A stretch of DNA of 64,000 bases, from NCBI GenBank assembly GCA_009739215.1, contig VSJF01000009.1, forward strand, positions 434,001-498,000, written 5' to 3'. Positions 39,526-52,280 of this stretch are shown piece by piece. This DNA is from Floccularia luteovirens (taxonomy: Eukaryota; Basidiomycota; Agaricomycetes; Agaricales; Squamanitaceae). The notes beneath the pieces were generated by a model, which had not been told where the DNA came from, ran no database searches, and saw only the letters and a list, made by a program, of their open reading frames with translations. The position numbers were made by a program, and so were the translations under genes. The first letter of the stretch is position 1; each line of letters opens with the position of its first letter.

Positions 39526-41867
39526 GACCGGAGGCAAGAGGATATACACACCATTTACAAACTATTGATTATGAATCCCCTGTTATATCATGTATCCAAT
39601 GAAAAAGTATGTTGAGGTACGAACCTTTACTACGTAAAGCAATGTGGCGACTGCGAGTTGGGCATGGACTGTACTGTCCATTATTTGGTGTGCGGGAGAT
39701 TAGCTTTAAATAAAAGATGGGGGCGACAACAACACACATTCGACAGGCGAGAAGCATGGTATTTAAACCTCGGGGGTTTACAGCTACAACTACGCGGGCG
39801 CTTAACTGACTTGGACAATGTGACGTTAAGGGCTGTTCCAAACATTACACATTGGGTGTTGACTTACTAACTCGCTTATGCATGAAGACATGTTCAGTAG
39901 CTAACCGTTCATATGCGATGATCGTAAGCCGAGGTTCACCTTGATTGTAATGAATATCGTGGTAACCAAGTTCCAATCAAGTGATATGAGGTGGTACGAT
40001 GGCGGGCAGGGGCATTACGACTTGTCGGAGTCTACAGAATAAGTTTCATGAGATCAGGATAAAAATTCTCATGCGATTCCAGGCTGATTCTTCCAGATCA
40101 TGTAGTTGCTCCGATGACACAAGCTCAATGAGCACTTCATACCATAAATAATCAAGTCCGTGAGCAGTGGCAATGAAGGTTTTTGCACGGAGGTGCTGTA
40201 TTCGGAAAAATGATGTTCACGCCCAGCATATCCAAACAACACCAAACCCGACGCCAATAAACATTTTTTCTGTTCATCGGGTACCTGTTCCTGTGCTTCT
40301 GTATTAACAATTCAATGTATATTAAATAATCTATTACACAGAATTCACCGGGGACTCATTGTCTTGACTACCGCAACTGTCGTCTGACCAGATTTTTTGG
40401 CACTAACGACTGTGGAAAATCCAAAGTTTCTCCAAATATGCAAAGTATCTCCCAGCTTGCTCCGATGATTTGCACAAGTCATATTACAATAACCGGAACA
40501 CTCGAGAAAAATTAGCTAGGGGCCAGGCTTCAATCCGATCACGAATGGTTAGGAGAAAAGCAATTTACAAAGAATGGGCATTAACGTAGCAAAAGGGGAT
40601 TCTCATTGCGCTGGCAATTGAACAGTATTTGGATGCGCAGCATGGTTGCATTCAAAGTTTATCTAAACACTGACAATGCATCTAACCTTCCTTGCAAACA
40701 AAGCGGCTGACTATCACCCCTTCACAGATGGCTAACTTCACCTAGATGGGATGATATACCCAATACGACCCCCTTTAACTTATTATCCCTGGCTTCCAAG
40801 TCACTTGTCATTGTCAATCTTCTACTCATGTTTCGAAGCTTCAAGCACCCATCTTATGTAACTCACATGATCACATCGATCGCTCCAACTACTGATGTTT
40901 CTATTCCTTAGTAGAAAAACACGGTATACGTGTTGCATCTTCCGAATCATAACAAATGTATTTCTGTAACACGGGCCTTTCAAACTACGCACCGAACCAG
41001 GGTTTGGAACACGCAGTGTACATTATTATCACGCTCACACATGCTTCAAAATCTCATGGTTCGGACATCCTATCGTAACCCCACTGCCCACCGCACTGAA
41101 AACCTTGGCTGTCGATGTTTATCTATGTATTTATATACTTAATGCGACCATCGCACGCATTATTTCTCGAAAGTGTCTGAAATATAGCTGATATCGTCCA
41201 ACAAAAAGTCAGCCTTCCATACCCCCAGTCTTCAGCAGCCCTTCTCAGCCCCGACATTTGGTGTGGGGGCAGAAAACGTTAAGATCTTTGGTTTTATGGA
41301 GATTAATGTGGGTTGACCCTAAAAAGGCAGGTATGACACTTATCTAAATTCACACAGTGCAACGCTCTGATGATCGGAATTTCTTGAAACGTAAGCAAAT
41401 GCAGTGCCTCAATCCAACTCAATCCATACGACATTAAAAGCATTCAATACATATACGGTTTATATTAGAATACAATATGGTTTTTTTGGAATCGTGAAAA
41501 AGGCGTATGGAAGTTAAAAAAATCAAGATGTAAGAAAAGGAATATAATATTCAGCAGCCGGTATTGCATAAGTCCGTTCCTCTTTCCAAATTTCCAGCAT
41601 TTCAAATTCTATCGTCATGAGGTCAGAGGTAAAGACGAGTCACCGCTTACGACAACCACTAATCGCCAGTATATATCTCCCATTAAACGTCCGTCGCTTA
41701 TTTTGTCGTTAATCAAACGAGCATCTTTTCACTCTGTGATATCAACATCAACCTCAACAAGTGAACGAGTAAGACGGGGTCGAGCGGTTGACAGAACATC
41801 AAAACTCACTCCGAGGACTAAAACCAATGCTCCCCGGCTCCAACACTCTAACACCCACATCCTTCCT
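39526..41867. other. Long intergenic region, no gene seen
   Basis: AT-rich with short frames on both strands only. No domain pattern, repeat or transposon end was found by eye. Confidence 0.5.
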
Positions 41868-43793
41868 TCACCTCCTGTCTTCATGGGGTAGACTATCATA
41901 TGTTGGGGGAATTTCTTGCTGTGGCTCCTCTCGAGATGGCGTGCCAAGATCAAGTCGGCCTCCGTCCTGATGAACAATGACACTGGAGCCTGCAGCATCT
42001 TCAGGCCCACTCATTGATTTGGAAGGCCCGCCTTGTAAATAAGCACGGTGCGCCTCCGCGGGTACACCAGCTCCATACGATCCTGACGGTTCATCAGGGT
42101 TGGCAACATGTGAACGGCCAATGCCGTAGCGCTCGTAAGCTTCTCTTTCCTTGGAGCTTTGCGGATTATATATTGCGCCTAGGGCACCCCCTGACCCATG
42201 CTCTGAGCTGCTGGATGTTGGAGGACCAGTCTGAATAGTGCCCATTGACGGTCCAGGTGAGTGTCCTCGGCCCAACGGGGGTGAATAGGGGTTCGGTCCA
42301 TAGTATCCGGATGAACCTGTTGTAGTTGACGCAGGGTAGGGAGTATCGCTAGATGTGAATTGTGTCTGCATGCCAGGTGACGTTGGCGGAGATGTCCTTC
42401 GTCCGTACGTATCGGCTGCATAAGCGCCAACACCAGCCCCCGCCAAGAGGGGTGTGGTTCCTCCAACGTGACTCATTTCGTTTGAGGGCGGGGTGTATGT
42501 GAACGGAGTGACGATTCCACCACCGATGCCAGTACTTGCCAGACGGCCTCCCATGCCATCGTCTTCGTTATCGAGGTCAATCTGCGGTAAAGTTCCCCCT
42601 CCGCCCCCCGGTCGGCCCGAAACTACCCGTGCGGGATCAAAGTTACCATCGAAATCATCATTCGGACGACGCCGTCGCAGGAAGAAGAATACCGCGACAA
42701 GGATCAGAGCCAGACCACCAACTCCTGTAAAAAAAAAAAGCAATTCGTATAATGAAAGGAAGCAGACAACGCGTCAGACAAACCTCCGACAACACCGCCA
42801 ACTATAGCACCAGTATTGGACCCCTTATCGGAAGAGTTGTCCGGTGCTGTAGTTATAAGGGTACCGGGTGCAAGGACCGTCGTAACCTGTACAAGGGTAG
42901 TGTATACCTGGCCATCTGATGATGTAGCGCTGTCAAGAACAAGTTTTGGTTAGCTAATGTGAAACGATGATTTCGATGATAAGTGGGAAGATCGGATTGG
43001 GCTAGATGTGAGTAATACCCGTTGTCTTTAAATGGAAAGAAGCAACTCGGCTGCCTCGAGGCGTCACAAACGTTTACAAGCGCGCTAAATCGACCCTGAA
43101 ACGACACTTGATTGCGCAATGTCAAAACACCCTGAGTCAAAGGACCCGTAGATGGTTGTCGAGCGGACGCGAATGCCATGCCAGCACATTGTGCAATGTA
43201 ATAGTGAAGGAAAGAAACAAAGAAAATACAGTACGATAGACTTACACAGATGCAGATTCCCATACGCTAGTCGATGATGAAGACAAGATCGTTGTTGTTA
43301 GAGATACACTGGAAGATGGAGACTGCGAAGGCAAAGATGGGGTAATTGATGGTGTTGCCTCTGAAGATGGAGTTGGGGAACTTGAGTCAGATACTGGTGG
43401 AGAGGGGGTCGGTGGAGAAGGGGTTGGTGTTGTAGGAGGTGGCTCAGTGGGTATCACGGACGAGGAAGAGGGGGGCGGCGATGGGGGGACCGGGGGTGAA
43501 GAAGGGGAAGATGAAGTTTCGGAAACTGATGATAATGAAGTGTCACCTGAAGATGAAGATGTAGAAGAAACAGACGAGAAAGAAGTTAGCGACGACGAAC
43601 TTGAAGACGAAGTAGAGGAGGAAAGAGAACCAGAAGACCCGGAAGAAACTGAGCTGGACGATGAGGTAGTACCGTCTGAAGTCGCCGATGGAGACGACGA
43701 CATTTGGGGCAGCCGACGAAGGAAAAGAAAAGAAAAGTAGAGAAGAAGGAAGAGATAAGTAGTCAAGAAAGAGAAAGGGGGTGGAGTTGACAC
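41868..43793 (-). CDS. Ser/Pro-rich mucin-like single-pass surface protein
   Basis: Starts MSTPPPFSFLTTYLFLLLYF, a likely secretion signal. About 150 residues follow that are almost only Ser, Thr, Pro and Val, which would be heavily O-mannosylated. After one or more introns (the largest about 42934-43246, possibly hiding another exon) comes VYTTLVQVTTVLAPGTLITT, the membrane entry NTGAIVGGVVGG, the helix VGGLALILVAVFFFL and RRRRPNDDFDGNFDP. The tail of about 270 residues is rich in Gly, Pro, Tyr and Ser and ends VIVHQDGGR..EEPQQEIPPTYDSLPHEDRR. The end with HQDGGR and PPTYDSL recurs, as I remember it, in mushroom surface proteins of this shape. A sensing role like that of yeast Msb2 or Wsc proteins is inference. 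The long antisense frame on the plus strand is a by-product of the Ser codons. Confidence 0.72.
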
Positions 43794-46093
43794 GCTAAGC
43801 CTCGAGGAAGACTATCACAAATTTGTGAAGTCATTGGCTTAAGAATTTCCCTGTGCCGACCACCCGATTATTTTTGCTTTCCGGGTTATCAGCATAGGAT
43901 AACCGTTCATAGCGGTTTTATTTATTATCACAACTACCCTAAATGCACAGGAAATCAAGAACAAAAGGCACTCACTGGTAATGTTCGACATTATTTTTCA
44001 CCGCAGACAATACAAAATGGGATGGGAGCAGGAGAAAAGCAAGGAACCCGGCCAGGTGGGGAACAGCCCCAGACCATGCTCAATATATTATGTAAGCCTT
44101 ATCACGCGTTTCACTCCTCCCCGCTCTCCCTTTTACCGAAATTCTATTATATACACTTCATGCACCAAGCCTTGAGGTCGATGATCAGTACAGTAGCAAG
44201 CTCTTCAACCAACTCTTATAAATGTTTTATCTTTATTTTAAAAATAAAAAACTATGATATCATTTTATGGTAATAACAGTATGCGCGGTTCTGATGGCAT
44301 ACTCCGAACTCGGTGACATTCAAAGTACTAACCCCCTGAATATTCCGGCCCTGGAATTGGAGCAATTGCATTGTAGCCATGCACTTACTGTAACACTCTC
44401 CTCACAGCGGTATCCAAACCAATTACGCGTACACATTGTAGCTTCTGCAAACGGGATGTTTTTCCCGTGGCATATCGGGTAACCTGCGGGAGACAGCGCA
44501 AGATAACGATTATCACTCCAATGCAATACCCCAAGATATATATTTATATTTCCTGACGAGGGCATGGCGTCAGCACCTGTACGGAGTAAACTTCTCGCCC
44601 GAACTCGCGCAAATCCCTCCATTATCTTGGTGGCTCCAACGTGCATCCCCTGGCGGGATTCCCTACACAGGTGACAGTTTAAAAGTATCGGTCATCAAAA
44701 ATATAATATGAACGTGCCTACAATGCACATGTACGGATGGAGGTGAATAAAAATATGTTCGATGGAACACATCAAGTGATACCGGCAGCAGTCGCAATTA
44801 CGGTAAATTCAACGAATTTCTATTCGAGAAATTCAATCTCTATGAAACTCCTTCATCCCCGCAACCCCATATCAACAGGTCGCCAGCCTGATCCTGCTCA
44901 ACGATTACAGCATTTAAGCCCTCAAAAGGAAAACCAAGACATTCCCGCACCTAATGCTCTCTGTGTAGAATGACATAAGTTAATACAACACAGTGGCTAT
45001 GTTTAGAACAGTCCACTGCCACAAGGAACACCTGGAATCGGCTGGAGATTCTTGGGAAATAGTTTCATGATCAGTTGTCCGGATGAGCAATGCCAGTTAC
45101 ATTGCACCAACATGAGGTGCTACGGTACATATATCCCTGCCCCACTTGCGGCCGTAGAGTCTGGTAAGTCCAGCTCAGAAACTTGTGCAATTGACTTGGC
45201 CTCTTCGGTTCATTCCTCACAAAGATATATTACGGTGTCGCCAAGAATGTCACGAGTTTGCTACCTATCGGGCTTCATTCCGATCTTCCACTATATACTG
45301 TACTAGTTATGCAAAGAACCCTCATCAACTAACAAGATTGTTTCTAGAGGCTGTGTTCGAACTACTACGGACAGTGGGTATCGGGGTGGTTGAGAAATGT
45401 GAGTGAGTCCCTACCTATTAATTGAATTTAAGGTAAAATTGGGAGGTATAGCAATGGAAGAGGGAGAGCCGCTATGATACTTATAGAATGCTTTCCATAA
45501 GTTCCTGGGGCTCAACGTCCCTGTTGAAGTCTCACCGAAATTCAATTAAGTATACACCGTGACACAAGACTATAGTTCCAACTAGTTTCAACCGAGAGGC
45601 TAGACTATCATTCTATGGAGTCGACTTTTTGGTGAGTTATCCCCATGTAATGCAATATCTTGCCACTTTTGATGATAGCACAATTTTAGTGCGTATCAAT
45701 GAAAACAGAAGCGCATATATATCCTTTTCCAATACAAAACACATCATAAGAATGAGGCAGCCTCGTCAAGCATTTTAAATGGGATCTCTCAAAGTTGTCC
45801 ATTAATTTTCGTCTTTATTTGTTCCATTATCAAAATTTGGCAGGAAAAACGACTTGATGAAACAAATAATGGGAAAGACCCTAATTATTTGACACATTCA
45901 TTTTGCCTGCTCTATTAGCGAGTTTAATAGAGTAGTTTTTTAATTAACGCAACCATCTAACCCGACCAGGGACCAAATTCCCGGCAACCCTTAATGCTCA
46001 CGGGAAGGCAAAGTTTTAGGATAAGTCGTTCAAGATTCCGGTTTTTCAGCTGCAACATTTTGGCCTTCGATGGGTGTTAGTAAACATCAAGCA
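43794..46093. other. Long intergenic region, no gene seen
   Basis: Contains a 108-residue minus-strand frame (44320-44646) without family support. The rest is non-coding sequence and the upstream region of the next DUF6533-like gene. Confidence 0.5.
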
Positions 46094-47699
46094 ATGGTTC
46101 ACTCTGCCTCGTTGTTGCAGACGGTGAAGGTTCGTAGTATAATACATTATCTAACACTTAAACTAAAACATACTAATCCGACTTTAAGTATATGCAAGGT
46201 ATTTGCTAAATTGTTTTTCTCGCCTTCATCTGGGCTCACTTGAATTCTCTTGCAGCTATTGGTCTGACCATGTTTGTAGGTTTTGAACATCCAATCATCT
46301 TTCTAATACCAATTAACGGCATATAGGTGGCCGACTACTTTGAAACTATCGCGGACGAAGTAGGACCTCATTGCTTGACTTTTAAATGATTCCCATGATA
46401 GACATTGTATTCCCAGATATCTTTGATGTGGCCGGCGAGATGGAATATTGGGAAGTTCCTGTATATGGTAGCTCGATATACAGCACTGTTTGATGGAGCA
46501 CTGTCTGTATACTGTAGGTCTTCGCTGTCTCCGTTTTGGTGCGTTCCTTATGAAGATATCTTAGTTTTCTATGCCAGGCAGTTTGTACCCTCGAAAGTAA
46601 GATTCAGTTTATGTAAACGTTATGAAGTGAATAACTCAGTTGCTCAACAGACATGTGTTCTATTAAATAATTTTATAGTCGGTACGAACCTCTTCTTATT
46701 CTAGTTCATTCCTATCCAAAACGGAATAACAGCATCTTCATTGTTTGGAGGAACATCAACACAAAGTTAGTGCTTTCGTTATAGATATGACCATTATTCC
46801 TAAACGGTTGGTCTAGTTATTATTCTTTTGCGAACATACGCTCTATGGGGAAAGAATAAGGCACTCCTTATCACTCTATCCCTGCTACTTGGTGTAAGCG
46901 TCCATGTTAGGCTAGTCCCGTATCTGTGAGATAAACAAACTTTTCTTGTCAGGGTTCTGTAATTACCACCATTGTATCCTATGTGATCTTTACACATACT
47001 ATTACCTGTAAGTGCTGAGCTTGGCGATGAAGCATCTAACCGAGAATCATACAAACAGATGGTCAGTCTCCCTTTCCAGGCTGGACAGGCTGTTTTGGAA
47101 TATCTACAAGTAACATCATGGCTTACTCTCTCATTGTTTCTATATGTTACGACATAAGTGAGCGTTTAACAAACTTGTACAGTAAACGTAATATTTACAT
47201 TGCGCTAGTTCTCATGGGACTGACGGCGTGGGCTGGGATACAAAAGTTCTGGAACTCCTCAAACAGGCTTGTGGTAACTCTTTATCGAGACGGTACTTTG
47301 TCCTTCGTAATCATGTTTAGTGAGTCATGGCGACACCAGTTTATTTTTATTCTTGATAAAGTATTTTCTACAGTGTTAACAATCACATACCTATTCTTAC
47401 TCTTCTTTGGACCGGTATGCCATTCAATGTGCTACTTCTCTATTTGAAATTTACTTGACAGCATAGCCCGAATTCATCAATTCCTTGTACATGTAAGTTT
47501 GACTACTATACCAAGGTTACGCGTATTTGCTTAACTTAGGATCTTCAGGATTCAACACATGATGCATAGTATCATTTCATGTCGCACATTTTTAAACGTC
47601 CGGCGGATAGTGTATAATGCAGCGGAATGCGAAGTTGATAAAATTGTTCATACTTCGGTGTTCGCTACCGCGGAGCACATTGATCAGCCCGCACCTTAA
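46094..47699 (+). CDS. DUF6533-like multi-pass membrane protein, plus-strand copy 1
   Basis: Function unknown. Exons in order: a start candidate MVHSASLLQTVK; VADYFETIADE joined across GTAGGA..CCCAG to ISLMWPARWNIGKFLYMVARY; LVIILLRTYALWGKNKALLI; GCFGISTSNIMAYSLIVSIC; ALVLMGLTAWAGIQKFWNSS; LVVTLYRDGTLSFVIMF; and IQHMMHSIISCRTFLNVRR ending FATAEHIDQPAP. The RTYALWG block and the VxLYRDGxLxFV block are the parts I most associate with this family. About six membrane segments can be counted, a seventh is likely at the unclear N-terminus. Exons are joined by short introns and I see no certain frame break, though several joins are approximate. It is in the same direction as the copy at 49.8-51.4 kb. 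Confidence 0.62.
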
Positions 47700-49816
47700 C
47701 GAATCTCCACGCTACTTGTTGATCGTTTCGAGCCCTTCTTCAACCTCAAGAGAAAGAAGTGCGCTAAAGTGTGCCCTGGCTCGGCGTCATCACTGATTTG
47801 AGAAATGGGGTGCGCTATTGAACATCTGGGATTGCGATCAATTGGGCGTAACACCTTCCTGGTTGGAAATTTCACACATTTCGTGTGTGTATACTATTCG
47901 GCAGGTGTCTGATGTACGTATTGAAGTTGATAGTGACATATACTCGTATTGTTCATTATACCTACCTCCTGACTCTTCATACCTGTTAGATATGTACTCA
48001 TTCGAATATAGAAACTGTAACATATAACTTATTATCGCATGTATATATCTTATGAGCTAATTTATACTGTTTATACAACCGCATGAATTGACTCTTACCG
48101 AATAAATATCTTGATGTTTAAAAAACCCAGCGACAGACCACCACTCGTCTGTGTGCAGTTCGATCAATAACGATACTATAACAAAAAATTAAAAAATGTA
48201 TTATATCTGGAAATGGCAGTGTTTCTGTGGAATAATTGGAACAGATGTGTGAAATGGAATGACCATACTACGTTCACTTTTTTTGCCTTTTGACAGGATG
48301 CTGCTGAATTCGCCCACTAGCTGAGGTATGAAGTTATGAATCGTAATCGGGCTGTAATAAAATTACAAGATGCTCGTGCGTAAACTCACTTAAGCTAACT
48401 GGCTGGTGTGAACGTATTCCCTGATTTGGACTCTGAGCTTGAAATTTGGATACGAACTCCAACTCAGAACAGTCTCAACTCAGAACTGGAACGATGTCCG
48501 TTGACTGATGAACATGTACAGCTAGGCGGCCTCGAATACTCAGCGCGGGGCTTGCCAGGGAACGGTGGAGTGAATGGTTATATACCGCGCAATCACTTTT
48601 TTGAATATTAGAGGTCAGCATTTTGTATAATCCTCATTGGTGGTTTTCTCATACGATCAATTATTCTACACTTCCATCAAATAACTCTGCAGAACTAGAA
48701 CCACGTTGCATATACATTAATATCAAATGCTAGTTATTGTAACATTCCTATCCTGAAAACTCAGATGATGGGGTAGTGGGAAGTTTATATGTGGAACACT
48801 CGGGAGTCAAAACTCACGACATGTCAAAATCTGTCTCGTTCTTCTTCCTGACATGTCCCAGGAGTGGACCGCTTTTATCAGCCTGCCATCATTCTGAACT
48901 TCCCCCACATTTAATCATGAATAGTCGAGACCTTTAGCAGTGTGAACTATCCCCGCTTTTCATAAAGTAAGTTCTCGAGAGCTATTTGTGATATATTTAT
49001 CTGATAGAAACAAAATTTATCGACTGGTAGCATGCAACGAGTCATTCTGCAAATTCGCGACTTGCGGCCCGAGACTAGCATGAATGCAGTTTGGAAGCAA
49101 GCCTTGTTTCGAATATGTCGAGAACTCAGAACCACGGCGTCATTTTGTTCATCACTGGACACAATCTTCTCATTGTATCCGCATTTATGAATGTATTGAC
49201 ACAAATTTATAGTGATGAGGGTATAGCTGAGCATAAAGTTAATTCTCATATAGCACCCACCTGCAAACGAACTGTGGCAAAACAGACTTGTGAAACATGT
49301 TCACAGGATGTCATCAGAATACGATCAAACTTTTACGTGATTCCAGTTTGGGGAAACACTGCGACTACCCTCTCTGATTTACGAAAATTGCAATGCAGGC
49401 CTAGCAATCATGTTAGGGAACGAGGTGTCAAAGGGTGGGAGTTTGTGGGACTTGCTGCAGCACCCTTCGTAACATAGGGCTGATAGCAATGGAATTTAAG
49501 GTTACGTCTATTGGGTTTTCATCAGTGGTCATTATTTTCCTCATCTGGTCTACTTCACAGTTTCAGTGTTTGCGATTACCTTGAATGAGTAATTCTCGTA
49601 AAACTAAACATCACCAATAAAATTGAGTGGATAAGATCTATTCTTCGTCTGACAATAATAGGTTGAATTTTTTGTCAATTCTGGAGAGCTGTGTCAGTGT
49701 GAATCGACCAAAATGAGCGGCATAACCAAACCCTTCATATCCCTTTTCCTTATGACATGACCCGCATTTACTAGCTTCCCACCATTCCGGTCTTACCCAC
49801 CAAGTTCAAGACCATC
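47700..49816. other. Intergenic between two DUF6533-like genes, with a relic
   Basis: Mostly non-coding. It contains the duplicated C-terminal relic listed separately at 48930-49090. Other frames here are short and unsupported. Confidence 0.5.
48930..49090 (+). pseudogene. Relic of a DUF6533-like gene C-terminal exon
   Basis: This stretch is a diverged duplicate of 51225-51385. Shared elements in the same order: TATCCCC followed by GCTTTTCATAAAGTA (versus ACTTTTGATAAAGTA), and GTAGCATGCAACGAGTC (versus TTAGCATGCAGCGAGTC), then a stretch reading LQIRDLRP against LQVRELAAQ. Compared with the intact copy, the relic lacks about thirty bases that encode HTVLSTRSI. No other exons of a third gene are visible nearby. 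Confidence 0.55.
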
Positions 49817-51383
49817 ATGTACAATCAGGTTATAGAACAGGAGGTAGATGCAGTGTCTCGTTTATTAATTGTCAAGGTATTTTCATTCCTAAATCTACGT
49901 ATACTATGCTAATGGGAACGCTAGTACATGAATGGTACGCTAATTTTCCGAATTATAGTATAATTGCTAATGAAGCTGAATGGCGATCGAAGCTGCTAGC
50001 TTTGCAATTTTAGTGTGTATCACGAATTGACTATTTCGCTATTCAAGTCCACGTGTTAATAGATGTGGTATAGGTGTTTGATTACTTCCCTGAAGCTAGA
50101 ATCCGAAGTGAGCGTTGCCAAGCTTCTTTATTACCATCACGTTGTTCAATACGTTCTCTTATAGATCTCGCATATCTGGGCGACAAAGTTCAATGGCATC
50201 AAAGCACTATACTTGTTTTCCAGATACTTGGCCTTTTTTGATGTGTCGTTGCTAATCTATAGTAAGACCAAACTTTGCTTCTTTTGAGTGGAATAAATGT
50301 ACAACTCCATTAGGTGGATTGGTGTCTCATACTATTTCAGCGCGGGTATGGATTCAAATCGTATCCACTCAGAACTACCTATTTACATGGTTGTACAGGT
50401 TTGCTCGAAAATTCTCTTGGCGGAGACTTGTAAGCCTTTTCTTATATTTAAATTCCTTCTAGTGTACTGAGACGAGATTAAACCTTGGAGCTGGGTTGAC
50501 ATTGGGAATATTGGTGGCAGAGGGTGAGGCATGCCGGTTAGCAGCTCCTCGGATGATACTGAAACCCCTGTTAGCAATCTTCATAATACGGACATATGCC
50601 CTCTGGGGGCTAAACAAAATTGTGCTCTGGGTGATGGTAGTAACCCTTATAGTAAGTTACCAACCTATTCTCCATCACACACTAGTGACAGATCTTATCT
50701 AAATGAGGTGTTCATTGTTCCCATTGCAGTGGTTTTACAAATCACATCTCATTCCGTTGTGTGGCGTTTGTTGTCCAAAATCACTTGATATTTTACCTGG
50801 GCTAACACATAACGCAGATGACAATTCTGAATCGGTATCTGGTTGTATTCTGATACCAAAAAATGCCGCTTTATTTGTCAATTTTCTGTTGTTGATGGTG
50901 TATGAATCGTGCAAGTACAAAGTTTCCTTTATTACCGAACTAGTACTTATTATGATGGTGATATAGTCTTGATGGCCCTTACATTATGGATTGGGGTGAA
51001 GAAGTATAGACATTGTCAAAATCCATTGATATACGTCTTATACCGCGATGGGATTCTGTATTTTGTATACTTGTTTTGTGAGTTCTTGACTTGCTTTCAG
51101 ATTCCACCCTGAAACAAAAATCTTCATAGCAATCGCGCTCGCTAACGCCCTAACAATCGCTCTTGCCCCTGTATGTCCACTATCAAATTCACATGTTATT
51201 AATCTAAAGAGATGATCTCTGACAGCATGAATTATCCCCACTTTTGATAAAGTACGTCCTCAAGCTATTCACAATAAGCTCATCCAATAGTAACGAATTT
51301 CAATTGTTAGCATGCAGCGAGTCCTACACACAGTCCTTTCAACCCGTAGCATTCTGCAAGTCCGCGAGCTTGCAGCCCAATAG
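49817..51383 (+). CDS. DUF6533-like multi-pass membrane protein, plus-strand copy 2
   Basis: Function unknown. Pieces in order: a start candidate MYNQVIEQEVDAVSRLLIVK; VFDYFPEARIR; ISHIWATKFNGIKALYLFSRY followed by LAFFDVSLLIY; PLLAIFIIRTYALWGLNKIV; GCILIPKNAALFVNFLLLMVY; VLMALTLWIGVKKYRHCQNP; LIYVLYRDGILYFVYLF; and the last exon MQRVLHTVLSTRSILQVREL ending AAQ. The RTYALWG and VLYRDGILYF blocks match copy 1 (RTYALWG, TLYRDGTLSF). The joins between the second and fourth pieces are not clear by eye, so the gene may be partly damaged. Copies 1 and 2 lie in tandem, same strand, about two kilobases apart. Confidence 0.55.
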
Positions 51384-52280
51384 TAAAAGGGAGACAAATT
51401 TAGAGGCGAAAAATCATGTTTTATTTCTTCATTTGCAGATCGAGAAAATCACGATACATGGAAATAACCAGCCCGTTATAGAATTTTGAAATTCTGTTAT
51501 GAGTAGATCTGTTCCCGACACACGAGGGGCCTATGACCAGCCTGAGTTGGTCATTGTATTAAAACTTCTGTAGAGACAATATCAAGATGACATACCGTCC
51601 GTCCTTTGCAACATGTGCAATTGTATGAATGTACAAGGTGTTTCGATTCAAACAGTTGCAAGGACAAGAACGATTATACATATATACCGGTTCAAGAATT
51701 TGCGGTATTTTACCTGACTTTATGTTTCTCATGCAGCTTCTATGTTTCGGTTACCAGAGAGGTGAGTTTTCTCATTTTGGTTTCATTAGAAGGTTTCTAA
51801 TCGAATGTGTTTCATAATTTTTATTTGGTGGGTAAAGCCAGTGCTGCATTTTGGACACAATAATACCACTTTTTCCGAAAGTCTTTGTTCAAATTGCTCC
51901 TATCAACAAAAACCTACCAATAAACGAACAATCTTATGAAAACAATTCGAAAAAAGCCTCGTCACCAGTCATACCAATTATATGACATATGACATGCCAT
52001 AATTATAGATCACTTCTTACCAGTGGAAACCTAGCTTATAAGGCGGATTTATTGGTAAAATCAAAATCATCACTGATAATTCTTAACTTCTGTACTTCTC
52101 AATCGTGCTGGCAACTTTCTTGAAAGGCCACCTGGACACACATGCCGGGCCGCTCTTCTATTGAAGAGGTGGTTCTCCCTCTCCGCTCTCCGACCATCGA
52201 ATCTCATGATCACAAACTCCATTTCTTATTAAAACAACCTTTTCACTAACAATGGCTTTCTCCACGTTTTACGAAACGCT
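51384..52280. other. Intergenic, no gene seen
   Basis: Upstream region of the rhamnosidase-like gene. Short frames only; no repeat or RNA seen. Confidence 0.55.

Noticed and set aside
43447..43740. Acidic 97-residue open frame on the plus strand
   Set aside because: It is the antisense of the Ser-rich part of the mucin-like gene; Ser codons read backwards give Asp, Glu and Gly without stops. No domain and no splice partners.
44320..44646. 108-residue minus-strand frame
   Set aside because: Mixed composition without domain pattern, isolated in a long non-coding region.
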